Shown here piece after piece: positions 15,229-21,960 of a DNA stretch of 32,568 nt. The stretch lies in the NCBI RefSeq assembly GCF_015690345.1, contig NZ_JADPUN010000272.1, positions 1-32,568 of the forward strand. Direction: 5' to 3'. The notes below the pieces were generated by a model that searched no databases, was not told where the DNA came from, and saw nothing but the letters and a program-made list of their open reading frames with translations. The position numbers and the translations under genes are program-made. This DNA is from Plantactinospora alkalitolerans. Lineage in GTDB: Bacteria > Actinomycetota > Actinomycetes > Mycobacteriales > Micromonosporaceae. Positions within the stretch are counted from its first letter, which is position 1, and each line of letters opens with the position of its first letter.

Positions 15229-15798
15229 TTACTGGAGCACGAGATAGGCCCAGGCCATCGAGCCGGCGAGGGCCACACAACCGCCGATCACCAGCAGCAG
15301 TCGATGGGACCGCCGGGGCGTACCCATCAACTGGGTCGGCGCGGTGAGCGCGCCGACCGCGACCGCCAGCGGCACCGGGACGTCGGCTCCGATGGCCGGA
15401 ACCGCAACCGGACGCGGGGGCGGAGCCGGAGCCGGTGGAAGCAACGCCCGGTGACTCAGCGTGGTCAACTGGTCGGTCACGGCGGCGCCGGGATCGAAGA
15501 AACGCAACTCGACGTGCCCCAGCCGGAGCCGGTCCCCGTCCCGCAACTCGGTGCGGCCGGACAGCCGCCGGTTGTTGAGCCAGGTCCCGTTGGTCGACCC
15601 GGCATCGGCCAGCAGTACCCGGCCGTCGACGTGTTCGACCGTGGCATGCCGGCGGCTGACCTTGGGATCGTCCAACAGCACGTCGACGCCGTCCTCCCGG
15701 CCGATCCGGCGCAGTCCCGGCCGGAGCCGGAAACTCGCGCCCTGCAACGGCCCGCTGGTCACGGTCAGCAGCGGTAACAGATCCAGCTCGTCGGACAT
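15229..15798 (-). CDS. FHA-domain protein with C-terminal membrane anchor
   Basis: 189 residues. The forkhead-associated domain, which binds phosphothreonine peptides, spans about 24-102: LRRIGREDGVDVLLDDPKVSRRHATVE, then LADAGSTNGTWLNNRRL, with the phosphate-contact residues (GR, SRRH, STNGT) all present. A Pro/Ala/Val linker follows (LLPPAPAPPPRPVAVPA), then a single C-terminal membrane segment (LLLVIGGCVALAGSMAWAYLVL). This is a tail-anchored topology with the FHA domain in the cytosol. It would recruit proteins phosphorylated by Ser/Thr kinases, but no kinase or phosphatase lies nearby. A GGGGGC sequence precedes the ATG. The tandem array follows its stop within 30 bp. Confidence 0.85.
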   Translation of the reverse strand: MSDELDLLPLLTVTSGPLQGASFRLRPGLRRIGREDGVDVLLDDPKVSRRHATVEHVDGRVLLADAGSTNGTWLNNRRLSGRTELRDGDRLRLGHVELRFFDPGAAVTDQLTTLSHRALLPPAPAPPPRPVAVPAIGADVPVPLAVAVGALTAPTQLMGTPRRSHRLLLVIGGCVALAGSMAWAYLVLQ

Positions 15799-15826
15799 GG
15801 ATAGCCCCCATCGGCCTTGCTCCGGG

Positions 15827-15900
15827 CCGACGCGGCAACGCCGACCCCAGCCGACGCGGCAACGCCGGCTCCAAGCCGACGTGGCAACGCCGGCCCCCCC
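15827..15900. repeat. Three 24-25-bp tandem repeats upstream of the FHA gene
   Basis: Three units begin ccgacgcggcaacgccg (15827, 15851, 15876; the third has gtggc) in the divergent region between the FHA and aldehyde dehydrogenase genes. A run of eight C ends the third unit. The rest of this 267-bp gap holds the -10 at 16054 and no gene that I can support. Confidence 0.7.
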
Positions 15901-16053
15901 GCAGGTCAGCTTCCCATCCGGTCCCGGTCCCGCTCCACGTCCTGCCGGACCGTGTCGGCGTGGCCGGGGAGGGGATCCAGCCTCGCCGATTCGGCGGATG
16001 AACCGCGCCGATCATGCTCATTCACGCGTCTACCCGCGAGTAATATTCGGGCC

Positions 16054-16059
16054 TAGACT
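16054..16059 (+). promoter_or_regulatory. -10 element TAGACT of a leaderless transcript
   Basis: TAGACT fits TANNNT and ends seven bases before the ATG of the aldehyde dehydrogenase, which has no ribosome-binding site. This spacing puts the transcription start on or next to the ATG, the usual arrangement of leaderless actinobacterial messages. Confidence 0.65.
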
Positions 16060-16065
16060 CGCGTC

Positions 16066-17562
16066 ATGACGACCGTGAGCGTTCCCGGCGTACCCGCGAT
16101 CGAGGACCGCGAGCTGATCTCCACGAATCCGGCGACCGGCGAACTGGCGGGCCGGTTCCCGGTCGCCGACGCCGACGACGTCGCCCAAGCGGTCGGGCAG
16201 GCCCGGATGGCGGCGAAATGGTGGGCCGGACTCGGCTTCGCCGGCCGCCGGACCCGGCTGCTGCGGTGGCGGTCCCTGCTCGCCAACCGGATCCCCGAAC
16301 TCGCCGCGCTGTCCCGGCTGGAGACCGGGAAGCCGATCGCCGACGGCGTCGTCGAGGCCGTGAGCGCGATCGACCACCTCGACTGGGCGGCCCGGAACGC
16401 GAAGCGGGTGCTCGGCCCCCGCCGGGTACGCGGCCGGCTCGTCATCGCCGAGTTCTCCGCCCACCTCGAATACCAGCCCTACGGTGTCGTCGCGATGATC
16501 GCGCCCTGGAACTATCCCGTACTGACCCCGATCGGCGCGTTCGGGTACGCCCTGGCCGCCGGGAACGCGGTGGTCCTCAAGCCCAGCGAGTACACCCCGG
16601 CCATCGGGCAGTGGCTGGTCGACACCTTCGCCGAGGTGGTACCCGAACATCCGGTGCTTCAGGTCGTACACGGTCTCGGCGACGTCGGCGCGACACTCTG
16701 CCGTTCCGGCGTCGACAAGGTCGCCTTCACCGGCTCCACCGCCACGGCCAAGAAGGTGATGGCCGCCTGCGCCGAGACGCTCACCCCGGTCGTCCTGGAG
16801 GCCGGCGGCAAGGACGCGATGATCGTCGACTCCGACGCCGACCTGGACGCCGCCGCCGAGGCCTGCGTCTGGGGCGCCCTCACCAACGCCGGGCAGACCT
16901 GCATCGGCATCGAACGCGCGTACGTGGTCGAGCCCGTCTACGACGCCTTCGTGGCGAAGGTGGTGGAGAGGGCGTCCCGGCTGACCGTCGGGTCCGAGGA
17001 CACCGACCTCGGCCCGATCACCATGCCCGGCCAGATCGAGGTGATCCGACGGCACATCGAGGACGCGATCTCGCGCGGCGGACGCGCCGTACTCGGTGGG
17101 CCCGACGCCGTGGCGCCGCCGTACGTCAGGCCGACCATCCTGGTGGACGTACCCGAGGACTCCGCCGCCGTACGCGAGGAGACCTTCGGACCCACCCTCA
17201 CGATCGCCCGGGTCGCCGACGCGGACGAGGCCGTCGCCCGGACCAACGCGGTGTCGTACGGCCTGGGCGCGTCCGTCTTCGGCCGGCGCCGCGCCGTCGA
17301 GATCGCCGGCCGGATCCGGTCCGGAATGGCCGCTGTCAACTCCAGCCTCACCTTCGTCGGAATGTCGACACTTCCGTTCGGCGGAATCGGCGACTCCGGC
17401 TTCGGCCGCATCCACGGCGCGGACGGACTGCGCGAATTCGGGCGGTCCAAGGCCGTGACCAGACGGCGCGGGCCCTCGCTGTTGCCCTCGATGACGTTCG
17501 AACGGACGTCCGCGCAGGTCGAGCGCATCATCAAGGCAGCCAAAATAATGTACGGGCGGTGA
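16066..17562 (+). CDS. NAD(P)-dependent aldehyde dehydrogenase
   Basis: 498 residues, full length for the superfamily. It oxidises an aldehyde to the acid. Key positions are the catalytic Cys279 (NAGQTCIGIERAYV), the general base Glu245 (VLEAGGKDAMIV), Asn149 (APWNYP), the nucleotide site KPSEYTP and FTGSTATAKK, and EETFGPTL near the C-terminal part. The signature GQTCIGIER and the tail FERTSAQVERIIKAAKIMYGR resemble the succinate-semialdehyde-dehydrogenase-like enzymes of actinobacteria (GabD2 group), but the substrate cannot be fixed from sequence alone. It seems to be a single-gene leaderless unit; the next gene has its own leaderless promoter signal. Confidence 0.9.
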   Translation: MTTVSVPGVPAIEDRELISTNPATGELAGRFPVADADDVAQAVGQARMAAKWWAGLGFAGRRTRLLRWRSLLANRIPELAALSRLETGKPIADGVVEAVSAIDHLDWAARNAKRVLGPRRVRGRLVIAEFSAHLEYQPYGVVAMIAPWNYPVLTPIGAFGYALAAGNAVVLKPSEYTPAIGQWLVDTFAEVVPEHPVLQVVHGLGDVGATLCRSGVDKVAFTGSTATAKKVMAACAETLTPVVLEAGGKDAMIVDSDADLDAAAEACVWGALTNAGQTCIGIERAYVVEPVYDAFVAKVVERASRLTVGSEDTDLGPITMPGQIEVIRRHIEDAISRGGRAVLGGPDAVAPPYVRPTILVDVPEDSAAVREETFGPTLTIARVADADEAVARTNAVSYGLGASVFGRRRAVEIAGRIRSGMAAVNSSLTFVGMSTLPFGGIGDSGFGRIHGADGLREFGRSKAVTRRRGPSLLPSMTFERTSAQVERIIKAAKIMYGR

Positions 17563-17628
17563 GCGTGGACTGACCGATCGTAGGGACAAAAGGACGACTA
17601 AGACATCCCTGGTCGCCCTCCGCATCGG

Positions 17629-17634
17629 TAGCGT
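17629..17634 (+). promoter_or_regulatory. -10 element TAGCGT of a leaderless transcript
   Basis: TAGCGT ends seven bases before the ATG at 17642 and no ribosome-binding site lies between. This is the same geometry as at 16054 and 20675. Confidence 0.6.
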
Positions 17635-17641
17635 TCGCCAA

Positions 17642-18304
17642 ATGGGGCTGCACGCGTTGCGATTCCGCCTGGTTGACAGCGAGAACTCCTGGGGCGCCAA
17701 GCGGCGGCAGCGCCGAGCCGGCTGGCTCGCCGAGACATTTCCAGATCTGGCGCAGATGTCCGTGATCGACCTCGGCGGCCGGGTGAGCACCTGGGCGCAG
17801 AGCGCGGTACGGCCGAAGCACGTACACGTGGTGAACCTGGAGGACGCCCCGGCCGACGTACCGGGATGGGCAGAGGTCGATCGCGGCGACGCCTGCGCGT
17901 TGCCCCGGCACATCGCCAGCCGCCGCTACGACCTGGTCTTCTCCAACTCCGTGCTGGAACACGTGGGCGGGCACGAGCGCCGGCTACGGTTCGCCGAGAC
18001 GGTGCACGCGCTCGCCGACGCGCACTGGGTGCAGACGCCGTACCGCTACTTTCCGATCGAGCCACACTGGATCGCCCCCGGGATGCAGTTCACCCCGATC
18101 CGGCTGCGGGTGGCGCTGGCCCGCCGATGGCCGCTGGCGCACACCCGCCCCGACTCCCGCGAGACGGCGATGCAGCAGGTCCTCTGGACCGAACTCGTGG
18201 ACCGGTCCCAGATGCGGCACTACTTCCCGCACTCGCAGATCCGGGCCGAGCGGCTGGCCGGACTGATCAAGTCCCTGATCGCGGTCCAGACGGGCCGTAC
18301 CTGA
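17642..18304 (+). CDS. Class I SAM-dependent methyltransferase-like protein
   Basis: 220 residues. The SAM-binding first strand is SVIDLGGRVSTWAQ, a variant of the usual DxGxGxG with only two glycines. Then follow the acidic end of strand 2 (HVVNLEDAPAD), RGDACALPRHI and the strand-4 motif YDLVFSNSVLEHVGGHERRLRFAETV, which is typical of methyltransferase fold family 11. The C-terminal part (WVQTPYRYFPIEPHWIAPGMQF) is seen in methyltransferases of sugar and glycolipid clusters. The start is set by the leaderless promoter. It stands alone, converging on the MauE-like gene with a hairpin element in between. The acceptor is unknown, and loss of a glycine in motif I leaves open a non-catalytic role. 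Confidence 0.8.
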   Translation: MGLHALRFRLVDSENSWGAKRRQRRAGWLAETFPDLAQMSVIDLGGRVSTWAQSAVRPKHVHVVNLEDAPADVPGWAEVDRGDACALPRHIASRRYDLVFSNSVLEHVGGHERRLRFAETVHALADAHWVQTPYRYFPIEPHWIAPGMQFTPIRLRVALARRWPLAHTRPDSRETAMQQVLWTELVDRSQMRHYFPHSQIRAERLAGLIKSLIAVQTGRT

Positions 18305-18357
18305 AGGAAGGGCCCCTTCTTATCGTTTTCTGTTGTAGCGGGGACCCTTCCTAACAC
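18304..18357 (+). repeat. Dispersed hairpin element, copy 2
   Basis: The element starts at the last base of the methyltransferase stop codon. It runs aaggaagggccccttct, a T-rich loop (tatcgttttctgttgtag), then cggggacccttcctaac. The orientation is the sense strand of the gene it follows. It separates two convergent genes, so it could terminate from both sides. It is nearly the reverse complement of copy 3. Confidence 0.85.
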
Positions 18358-18374
18358 CTCAGGTTCGGGGGCGG

Positions 18375-19220
18375 TCAGCTGGCGTACGCCGGATCTGTCA
18401 GGCTCAGCAGGGTGGCGCCGGTCGAGTCGTCCACCAGGGCGACCCGGACCCGCTCCGGGGCCGCGTCGGCCGCCGGCACGGCGAAGATCGCGGTCGCCGG
18501 TCGGCCCTGGTAGCGGGCCGAGTAGCAGACCATCCGCCACGGCTGTTCCAGCCAGTGTTCCCGGACGTCCGAGGTGAGCAGCGCGGCAACCTGCCGGTAC
18601 GCCCCACTGAGCTGGAGCTGTTGGACGCTGGCCAGCAACGGGATGCCGGACCCGCCCCGCAGCGGATGGGTGAGCCGGGCCCGGAGCCGGCGCAGCGGCA
18701 GCAGCCAGGCGGCGTCGAACTCGGGCGACAGGGCGACCAGCGCCGCCACCTCGGCGAGCAACAGCGCGACCGAGGCGGCCGGCTGGTCGACCACGGCCGA
18801 CAGCCAGTACCCGCCACCGGCGGCGACGGCACCGAGCAGACCGGCAAGCGCCAGCCCTCCGGCACGAGCGATGCTCCGCCCGGTGACGGGGGTGGCCTTG
18901 GCGCTCAGGCAGCCGCACGAGGAGCCGGGCGCGGCGCGGCGGGCGTACCAGAGGTAGCCGACGAAGCCGGCGGCGAGCGTGCTGGCCGCGACCGGCTCGG
19001 CGACCGGAGCCGGCGGGACCACCAGCAGGATCCCGAGCACCAGTTCCACACCGCCGAGAAGCCGGTACGCCGGCACCGCCCGCCCGCTGCCGAGCAGTGT
19101 GCCGAGCGCGGACGTGCCGACCTGGTCGGCCGCCCGCCGGTCGAGCAGCTTGATCCGGGCGGACCAGATCAGCACGACGCCGATCAGCAGGGACTGGAGT
19201 GCCGCCATCGACTGGAGCAT
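18375..19220 (-). CDS. MauE/DoxX-family redox-associated membrane protein
   Basis: 281 residues. The N-terminal ~165 residues carry four to five hydrophobic helices (about 9-22, 53-69, 76-92, 121-143, 149-165) and the Cys motif SSCGCLS between the third and fourth. This matches the MauE/DoxX group, in which MauE is needed to form disulfides in the methylamine dehydrogenase small subunit. The last ~100 residues are soluble (VQQLQLSGAYRQVAALLTSDVREHWLEQPW...) and unusual for the family. It is the last gene of a three-gene minus-strand operon with a Cys-rich DPBB-like protein and a Tat-exported protein, so disulfide formation in the Cys-rich partner is the likely job. It begins 85 bp after the preceding gene, across hairpin copy 3, so some readthrough or a separate promoter is needed. 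Confidence 0.8.
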   Translation of the reverse strand: MLQSMAALQSLLIGVVLIWSARIKLLDRRAADQVGTSALGTLLGSGRAVPAYRLLGGVELVLGILLVVPPAPVAEPVAASTLAAGFVGYLWYARRAAPGSSCGCLSAKATPVTGRSIARAGGLALAGLLGAVAAGGGYWLSAVVDQPAASVALLLAEVAALVALSPEFDAAWLLPLRRLRARLTHPLRGGSGIPLLASVQQLQLSGAYRQVAALLTSDVREHWLEQPWRMVCYSARYQGRPATAIFAVPAADAAPERVRVALVDDSTGATLLSLTDPAYAS

Positions 19221-19243
19221 TGTGCCCTCCTCTCTCTACGGAA

Positions 19244-19307
19244 GAGGTGTTAGGAAGGGCCCCCGCTACAACAGAAAACGATAAGAAGGGGCCCTTCCTT
19301 ACACCTC
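19244..19307 (-). repeat. Dispersed hairpin element, copy 3
   Basis: This 64-bp copy is bounded by an extra 7-bp inverted pair (gaggtgt ... acacctc). It overlaps the stop codon of the minus-strand Tat-protein gene (19306-19308) and is in that gene's sense orientation. It lies between two genes of one operon, so it may partly terminate or set a ratio of the Tat protein to the MauE protein. Confidence 0.85.
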
Positions 19308-19908
19308 AGTTGGCGGCGTAGACCGTGGCGATGCTGATCTCGTTGGTGTCGGGATGCCAGGCACCGATGATCTGTACGTGCCCGCCGACCCGGAGGAGAG
19401 AGATGTCGGAGATGGCCGGGGTGCCGTTGTAGACGGCGGCGGTGGTGCCGGGTACGACGTGTCCGATCAGGCGCCTGCCGTGGTGGTCGAGGTGCAGCAC
19501 GTTGCGGCCGACCGATGCGATGTGCGCGGTCAGGTTGACGATGTTGGCCCAGAGCGAGTCGGCGGCGAGGGTGCCGTCGGGGAGCCGTACGCCCCGGACG
19601 TACATGCCGTCGCCCTTTTCGAGCCGGTCGAAGGTGGTCGGCTGGAACTTCCAGATGCTCGTACCGTTGGTGACCTGGATGCGGTACAGCGCGCCGTCGG
19701 AGCCGGCGAGCAGCACCACGCTGCCGTTGATCGTGGTGACCCGGCCCTCGGCGAAGTTCGGGTCGGGTTGGCCGGGGACGACCTTGACCGGTTCGGCGGC
19801 GAAGGCGGCCTCCGGGGCGAGTGAGCCGAGTGCGGTCGCGCCGGCGATGCCGGCCCCACCGAGTACGGCGGTGCTGAGCAGTCGGCGCCGGTCCATGGTG
19901 TTCGCCAT
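19306..19908 (-). CDS. Tat-exported protein with two OB-like repeats
   Basis: 200 residues. The N terminus MANTMDRRRLLSTAVLGGAGIAGATALGSLAPEAAFA is a twin-arginine signal with cleavage near AFA/AEP, so it crosses the membrane folded. The mature part seems to be two similar small beta domains: GRVTTINGSVVLLAGSDGALYRIQV...LEKGDGMYVRGVRLPDGTLAADSLWA, and SVGRNVLHLDHHGRRLIGHVVPG...LRVGGHVQIIGAWHPDTNEISIATV. They resemble the OB-like DUF5666 domains. It has no cysteine, unlike its neighbour. GGGAGGG lies seven bases before the ATG. It starts 13 bp after the stop of the Cys-rich gene and is surely co-transcribed with it. The role may be to carry or chaperone that signal-less partner; this is inference. 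Confidence 0.85.
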   Translation of the reverse strand: MANTMDRRRLLSTAVLGGAGIAGATALGSLAPEAAFAAEPVKVVPGQPDPNFAEGRVTTINGSVVLLAGSDGALYRIQVTNGTSIWKFQPTTFDRLEKGDGMYVRGVRLPDGTLAADSLWANIVNLTAHIASVGRNVLHLDHHGRRLIGHVVPGTTAAVYNGTPAISDISLLRVGGHVQIIGAWHPDTNEISIATVYAAN

Positions 19909-19921
19909 CGTGGAGCCCTCC

Positions 19922-20332
19922 CTACACCGTGTTGACCGAGCAGGGCCGCAGCCCCGTGGACAGGCTGGCGATCGCGCTGTACGCCGCCGGGGTCAGGTCG
20001 ATGATCCGGTTCGTTCCGCAGGACGAGCCGCAGCAGGCGCGTTCGCCGCAGAAGAGGTCGGTCTGCGGTCCACAGTCGGCGATCGAGGTGCCGACCCGTG
20101 CGCCGTTGCACAGGTTCGTGGTGTAGTGCACGAATCCGCAGGTCCGCCGGCTGAGGCTGGTGCCGCAGGTGTCCGGTCGGGTGATGGCGAGACAGGCTGC
20201 CGAGGCGTTCGGCCAGGCGTGCTGGAAGTTGCCGGAGGTGCAGGTTCCGCAGGCGCCTCGGCCGGTCGACGCGCAGGGGCCCCAGGCGCTGCCGCAACAG
20301 AACCAGGACACCTCTCCGGTCACAGCTGCCAT
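19922..20332 (-). CDS. Cys-rich RlpA/expansin-like double-psi beta-barrel protein
   Basis: 136 residues with 15 cysteines (12, 13, 20, 28, 31, 47, 56, 65, 75, 87, 95, 100, 101, 105, 131). The C-terminal half follows the double-psi beta-barrel pattern of RlpA and expansins: SIADCGP (86-89, matching the DRGP of RlpA with the acid kept), then RIIDLTPAAYSAIASLSTGLRPCSV (matching RIIDLS.AAA..L....G...V). The first half (ACGTC, ...AACLAI, DTCG) fits the barrel's start. This domain binds or cleaves wall glycans in known proteins. Oddly, no signal peptide is present, although GGGAGG seven bases upstream fixes the ATG at 20332. So many cysteines only make sense in an oxidising place, and the operon partners supply a Tat signal and a MauE-type membrane protein. 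The family call is by eye and needs a profile search. Confidence 0.7.
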   Translation of the reverse strand: MAAVTGEVSWFCCGSAWGPCASTGRGACGTCTSGNFQHAWPNASAACLAITRPDTCGTSLSRRTCGFVHYTTNLCNGARVGTSIADCGPQTDLFCGERACCGSSCGTNRIIDLTPAAYSAIASLSTGLRPCSVNTV

Positions 20333-20387
20333 GATCGGTCCTCCCTTCGGGGGTTAAGGGAAACGACGTTGATCAATATTGACGACA

Positions 20388-20416
20388 ATTATTGCGACAG
20401 AAAACCACGGAGTCAA
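20388..20416 (-). promoter_or_regulatory. Sigma-70-like promoter of the Cys-rich/Tat/MauE operon
   Basis: On the minus strand TTGACT (20416-20411) and AATAAT (20393-20388) are separated by 17 bases, close to the vegetative consensus and rare for this GC-rich window. The surrounding ~70 bases are AT-rich. The predicted leader is about 45-50 nt, ending in the GGGAGG of the first gene. Confidence 0.6.
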
Positions 20417-20472
20417 TTACGACCCTGAAAGTTTTCTTCAACTGTCTGGCTCGGCGCCGAGGACCCCGGAGG

Positions 20473-20631
20473 TCACGATGACCTGGTATCGGTGGCCCCG
20501 ATGACCCGGGCCCCCAACGCGCGGAGGTAGTCGATCAGCTTCGGCGGCTCGTGCACCTCGAACTCGCAACCGAGGGTGGCCAGCCTCGGCGCCAGCCACT
20601 TCAACGTCTCGTCGAGCACCAGGCGCGGCAT
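20473..20631 (-). pseudogene. C-terminal remnant of a WYL-type regulator
   Basis: A 52-codon minus-strand frame reads MPRLVLDETLKWLAPRLATLG, then CEFEVHEPPKLIDYLRALGARV, and ends in TGA at 20475-20473. The segment W-LAPRLATLGCEFEVHEPPKLIDYLRALGA resembles the C-terminal end of WYL-domain transcription regulators of actinobacteria. In-frame codons continue upstream only about 15 residues before a stop, so the HTH and WYL domains are absent. It is likely a decayed gene end left by a deletion next to the AlkZ-like gene. A short functional protein cannot be excluded. Confidence 0.5.
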
Positions 20632-20674
20632 CGCGGCGCCCGCATGTGTGACAGGATCTGGCCTATTTGGGTTC

Positions 20675-20680
20675 TAACGT
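20675..20680 (+). promoter_or_regulatory. -10 element TAACGT of a leaderless transcript
   Basis: TAACGT ends seven bases before the ATG of the short leader ORF at 20688, the same geometry as at 16054 and 17629. This makes the short ORF, not the AlkZ-like gene, the first cistron. Confidence 0.55.
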
Positions 20681-20687
20681 TTTCGGC

Positions 20688-20753
20688 ATGACGCCATCTC
20701 CCATCGACGTACCCCAGCCGGACCTCAGTACCTGCTTCGCCAAGGTCCGCTGA
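20688..20753 (+). CDS. Leader peptide ORF coupled to the AlkZ-like gene
   Basis: A 21-codon ORF (MTPSPIDVPQPDL...CFAKVR) ends in TGA at 20751-20753, sharing its last base with the ATG of the next gene (TGATG). The next gene has only a weak ribosome-binding site (aaggtccgctg), so ribosomes finishing the leader could restart there. The sequence is Pro-rich (five Pro in the first 11 codons), not a classic amino-acid attenuator. It could alternatively be the old N terminus separated by a frame change. Confidence 0.5.
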   Translation: MTPSPIDVPQPDLSTCFAKVR

Positions 20754-21883
20754 TGCGGCATCTGTCGTTCGCGCAGGTCTGCGCCCGGCGGCTGGACCGG
20801 CAGGGGCTGATCTCGCCACTGCCCGGGGCCGCGGCGGTCGCGGCCCGGCTCGGCGGGGTGCACGCCCAGGTGCTGTCCGCCGCCGAACTCTCGATCGGGC
20901 TACGCGCCCGCGACACCACCCGGGCCGACGTACGGAAGGCGCTGTGGACCGAGCGCAGCCTGGTCAAGACGCGCGGCCCCCGCTTCACCGTGCACCTGCT
21001 GGCCACCGAGGACCTGCCGATGTGGACCGGCGCGCTGTCGGCCCTGCCGGTCCAGCCGCACAAGCTGCTCACCGAGAAGCAGGCCGGGCAGGTCGTCGAG
21101 GCGATCGCGGACGCGCTCCGGGACGCCGAGCTGACCACCGACGAGTTGACCGAGGCGGTCGTGACGCGTACCGGACCGTGGGCCGGTGACCGGGTGATGG
21201 ACGCATTCCAGGGGAAGTGGCCCCGCTGGATCGAGGCGATGTCGCTGTCCGGCCGGCGTGGTGCGATGTGCTTCGGCCCGAACCGGGGCCGCCAGACGAC
21301 GTACACGAACCCGGCCCGTTGGCTGCCGGGGTTCCAGCCCGCCGAGGCCCGACCGGCACTCACCGAGGTGGTCCGGCGCTACCTGTACGCGTACGGCCCG
21401 GCCACCCCGGCACACTTCGCGCAGTGGCTGGCGGCACCGAAGCGCTGGGCGGCGGAACTGTTCGACTCGCTCGGGGCGGAACTGGAGCAGGTGTCGGTGG
21501 CCGGCACCTCCGCCTGGGTGGTGGCCGGCGACACCGCCGTCCCGAGCGGGTTGCCGGACGGGGTACGGCTGTTGCCGTACTTCGACGCGTACCCGGTCGG
21601 CTGCTTTCCCCGCGAGCACCTCTTCCCCGGCCGGGCCGCCGAACGGGCACTGGCAGGCGGACAGGCCGGCAACTTTCCGGTACTGCTCGTCGACGGTGTG
21701 GTGGCCGGGGTGTGGCACCAGCGCCGCTCCGGCCGACGGATCCACGTCACGGTGGAGCCCCTGAACGGGCTCACCGCCGGGCAGCGCCGCGACCTCGACG
21801 ACCAGGTGCAGCGAATCGGCGAGATCCTCGAAGGCACCCCCGAACTGACCATCGGCGAAGTCTCCGTCGGCCCACACGCCTAA
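20753..21883 (+). CDS. Winged-helix AlkZ/YcaQ-like DNA-binding protein
   Basis: 376 residues of the HTH_42 (winged helix DNA-binding) family, which includes the AlkZ and YcaQ DNA glycosylases that excise alkylated bases or unhook crosslinks. The N-terminal region RRLDRQGLISPLPGAAAVAARLGGVHAQVLSAAELSIGLRAR carries HAQ where AlkZ-group enzymes have a Gln-x-Gln type motif, so one Gln is kept and the first is replaced by His. Further family blocks are KTRGPRFTVHLLATEDLPMW, RYLYAYGPATPAHFAQWLA and LLPYFDAYPVGCFPREHLFP. Whether it is an active glycosylase is uncertain because of the altered motif; many actinobacterial relatives are uncharacterised. It follows the leader ORF with a TGATG overlap and ends before hairpin copy 4. 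Confidence 0.8.
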   Translation: MRHLSFAQVCARRLDRQGLISPLPGAAAVAARLGGVHAQVLSAAELSIGLRARDTTRADVRKALWTERSLVKTRGPRFTVHLLATEDLPMWTGALSALPVQPHKLLTEKQAGQVVEAIADALRDAELTTDELTEAVVTRTGPWAGDRVMDAFQGKWPRWIEAMSLSGRRGAMCFGPNRGRQTTYTNPARWLPGFQPAEARPALTEVVRRYLYAYGPATPAHFAQWLAAPKRWAAELFDSLGAELEQVSVAGTSAWVVAGDTAVPSGLPDGVRLLPYFDAYPVGCFPREHLFPGRAAERALAGGQAGNFPVLLVDGVVAGVWHQRRSGRRIHVTVEPLNGLTAGQRRDLDDQVQRIGEILEGTPELTIGEVSVGPHA

Positions 21884-21888
21884 CCGAT

Positions 21889-21943
21889 GTAAGGAAGGGG
21901 CCCTTCTTATCGCTTTCTGTTGTAGCGGGGGCCCTTCCTAACA
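21889..21943 (+). repeat. Dispersed hairpin element, copy 4
   Basis: Sequence gtaaggaaggggcccttct, loop tatcgctttctgttgtag, then cgggggcccttcctaacac, five bases after the stop of the AlkZ-like gene and in its sense orientation. It differs from copy 2 by few bases, mostly in the arms. It separates convergent genes. Confidence 0.85.
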
Positions 21944-21960
21944 CTTCCTGTCTCCCGGGG

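Noticed and set aside
15164-16021. A 285-codon minus-strand frame over the FHA gene and its upstream region
   Set aside because: It translates the tandem repeats and antisense-frame sequence; the FHA frame explains the conserved part.
18375-20332. Reading the MauE-like operon as a methylamine dehydrogenase cluster
   Set aside because: No large subunit, MauD or MauG is present, and the Cys-rich protein fits a double-psi barrel better than the tryptophylquinone subunit.
13887-21943. Hairpin elements as insertion-sequence ends
   Set aside because: No transposase or target-site duplication lies between or beside copies, and copies are single short hairpins behind stop codons.
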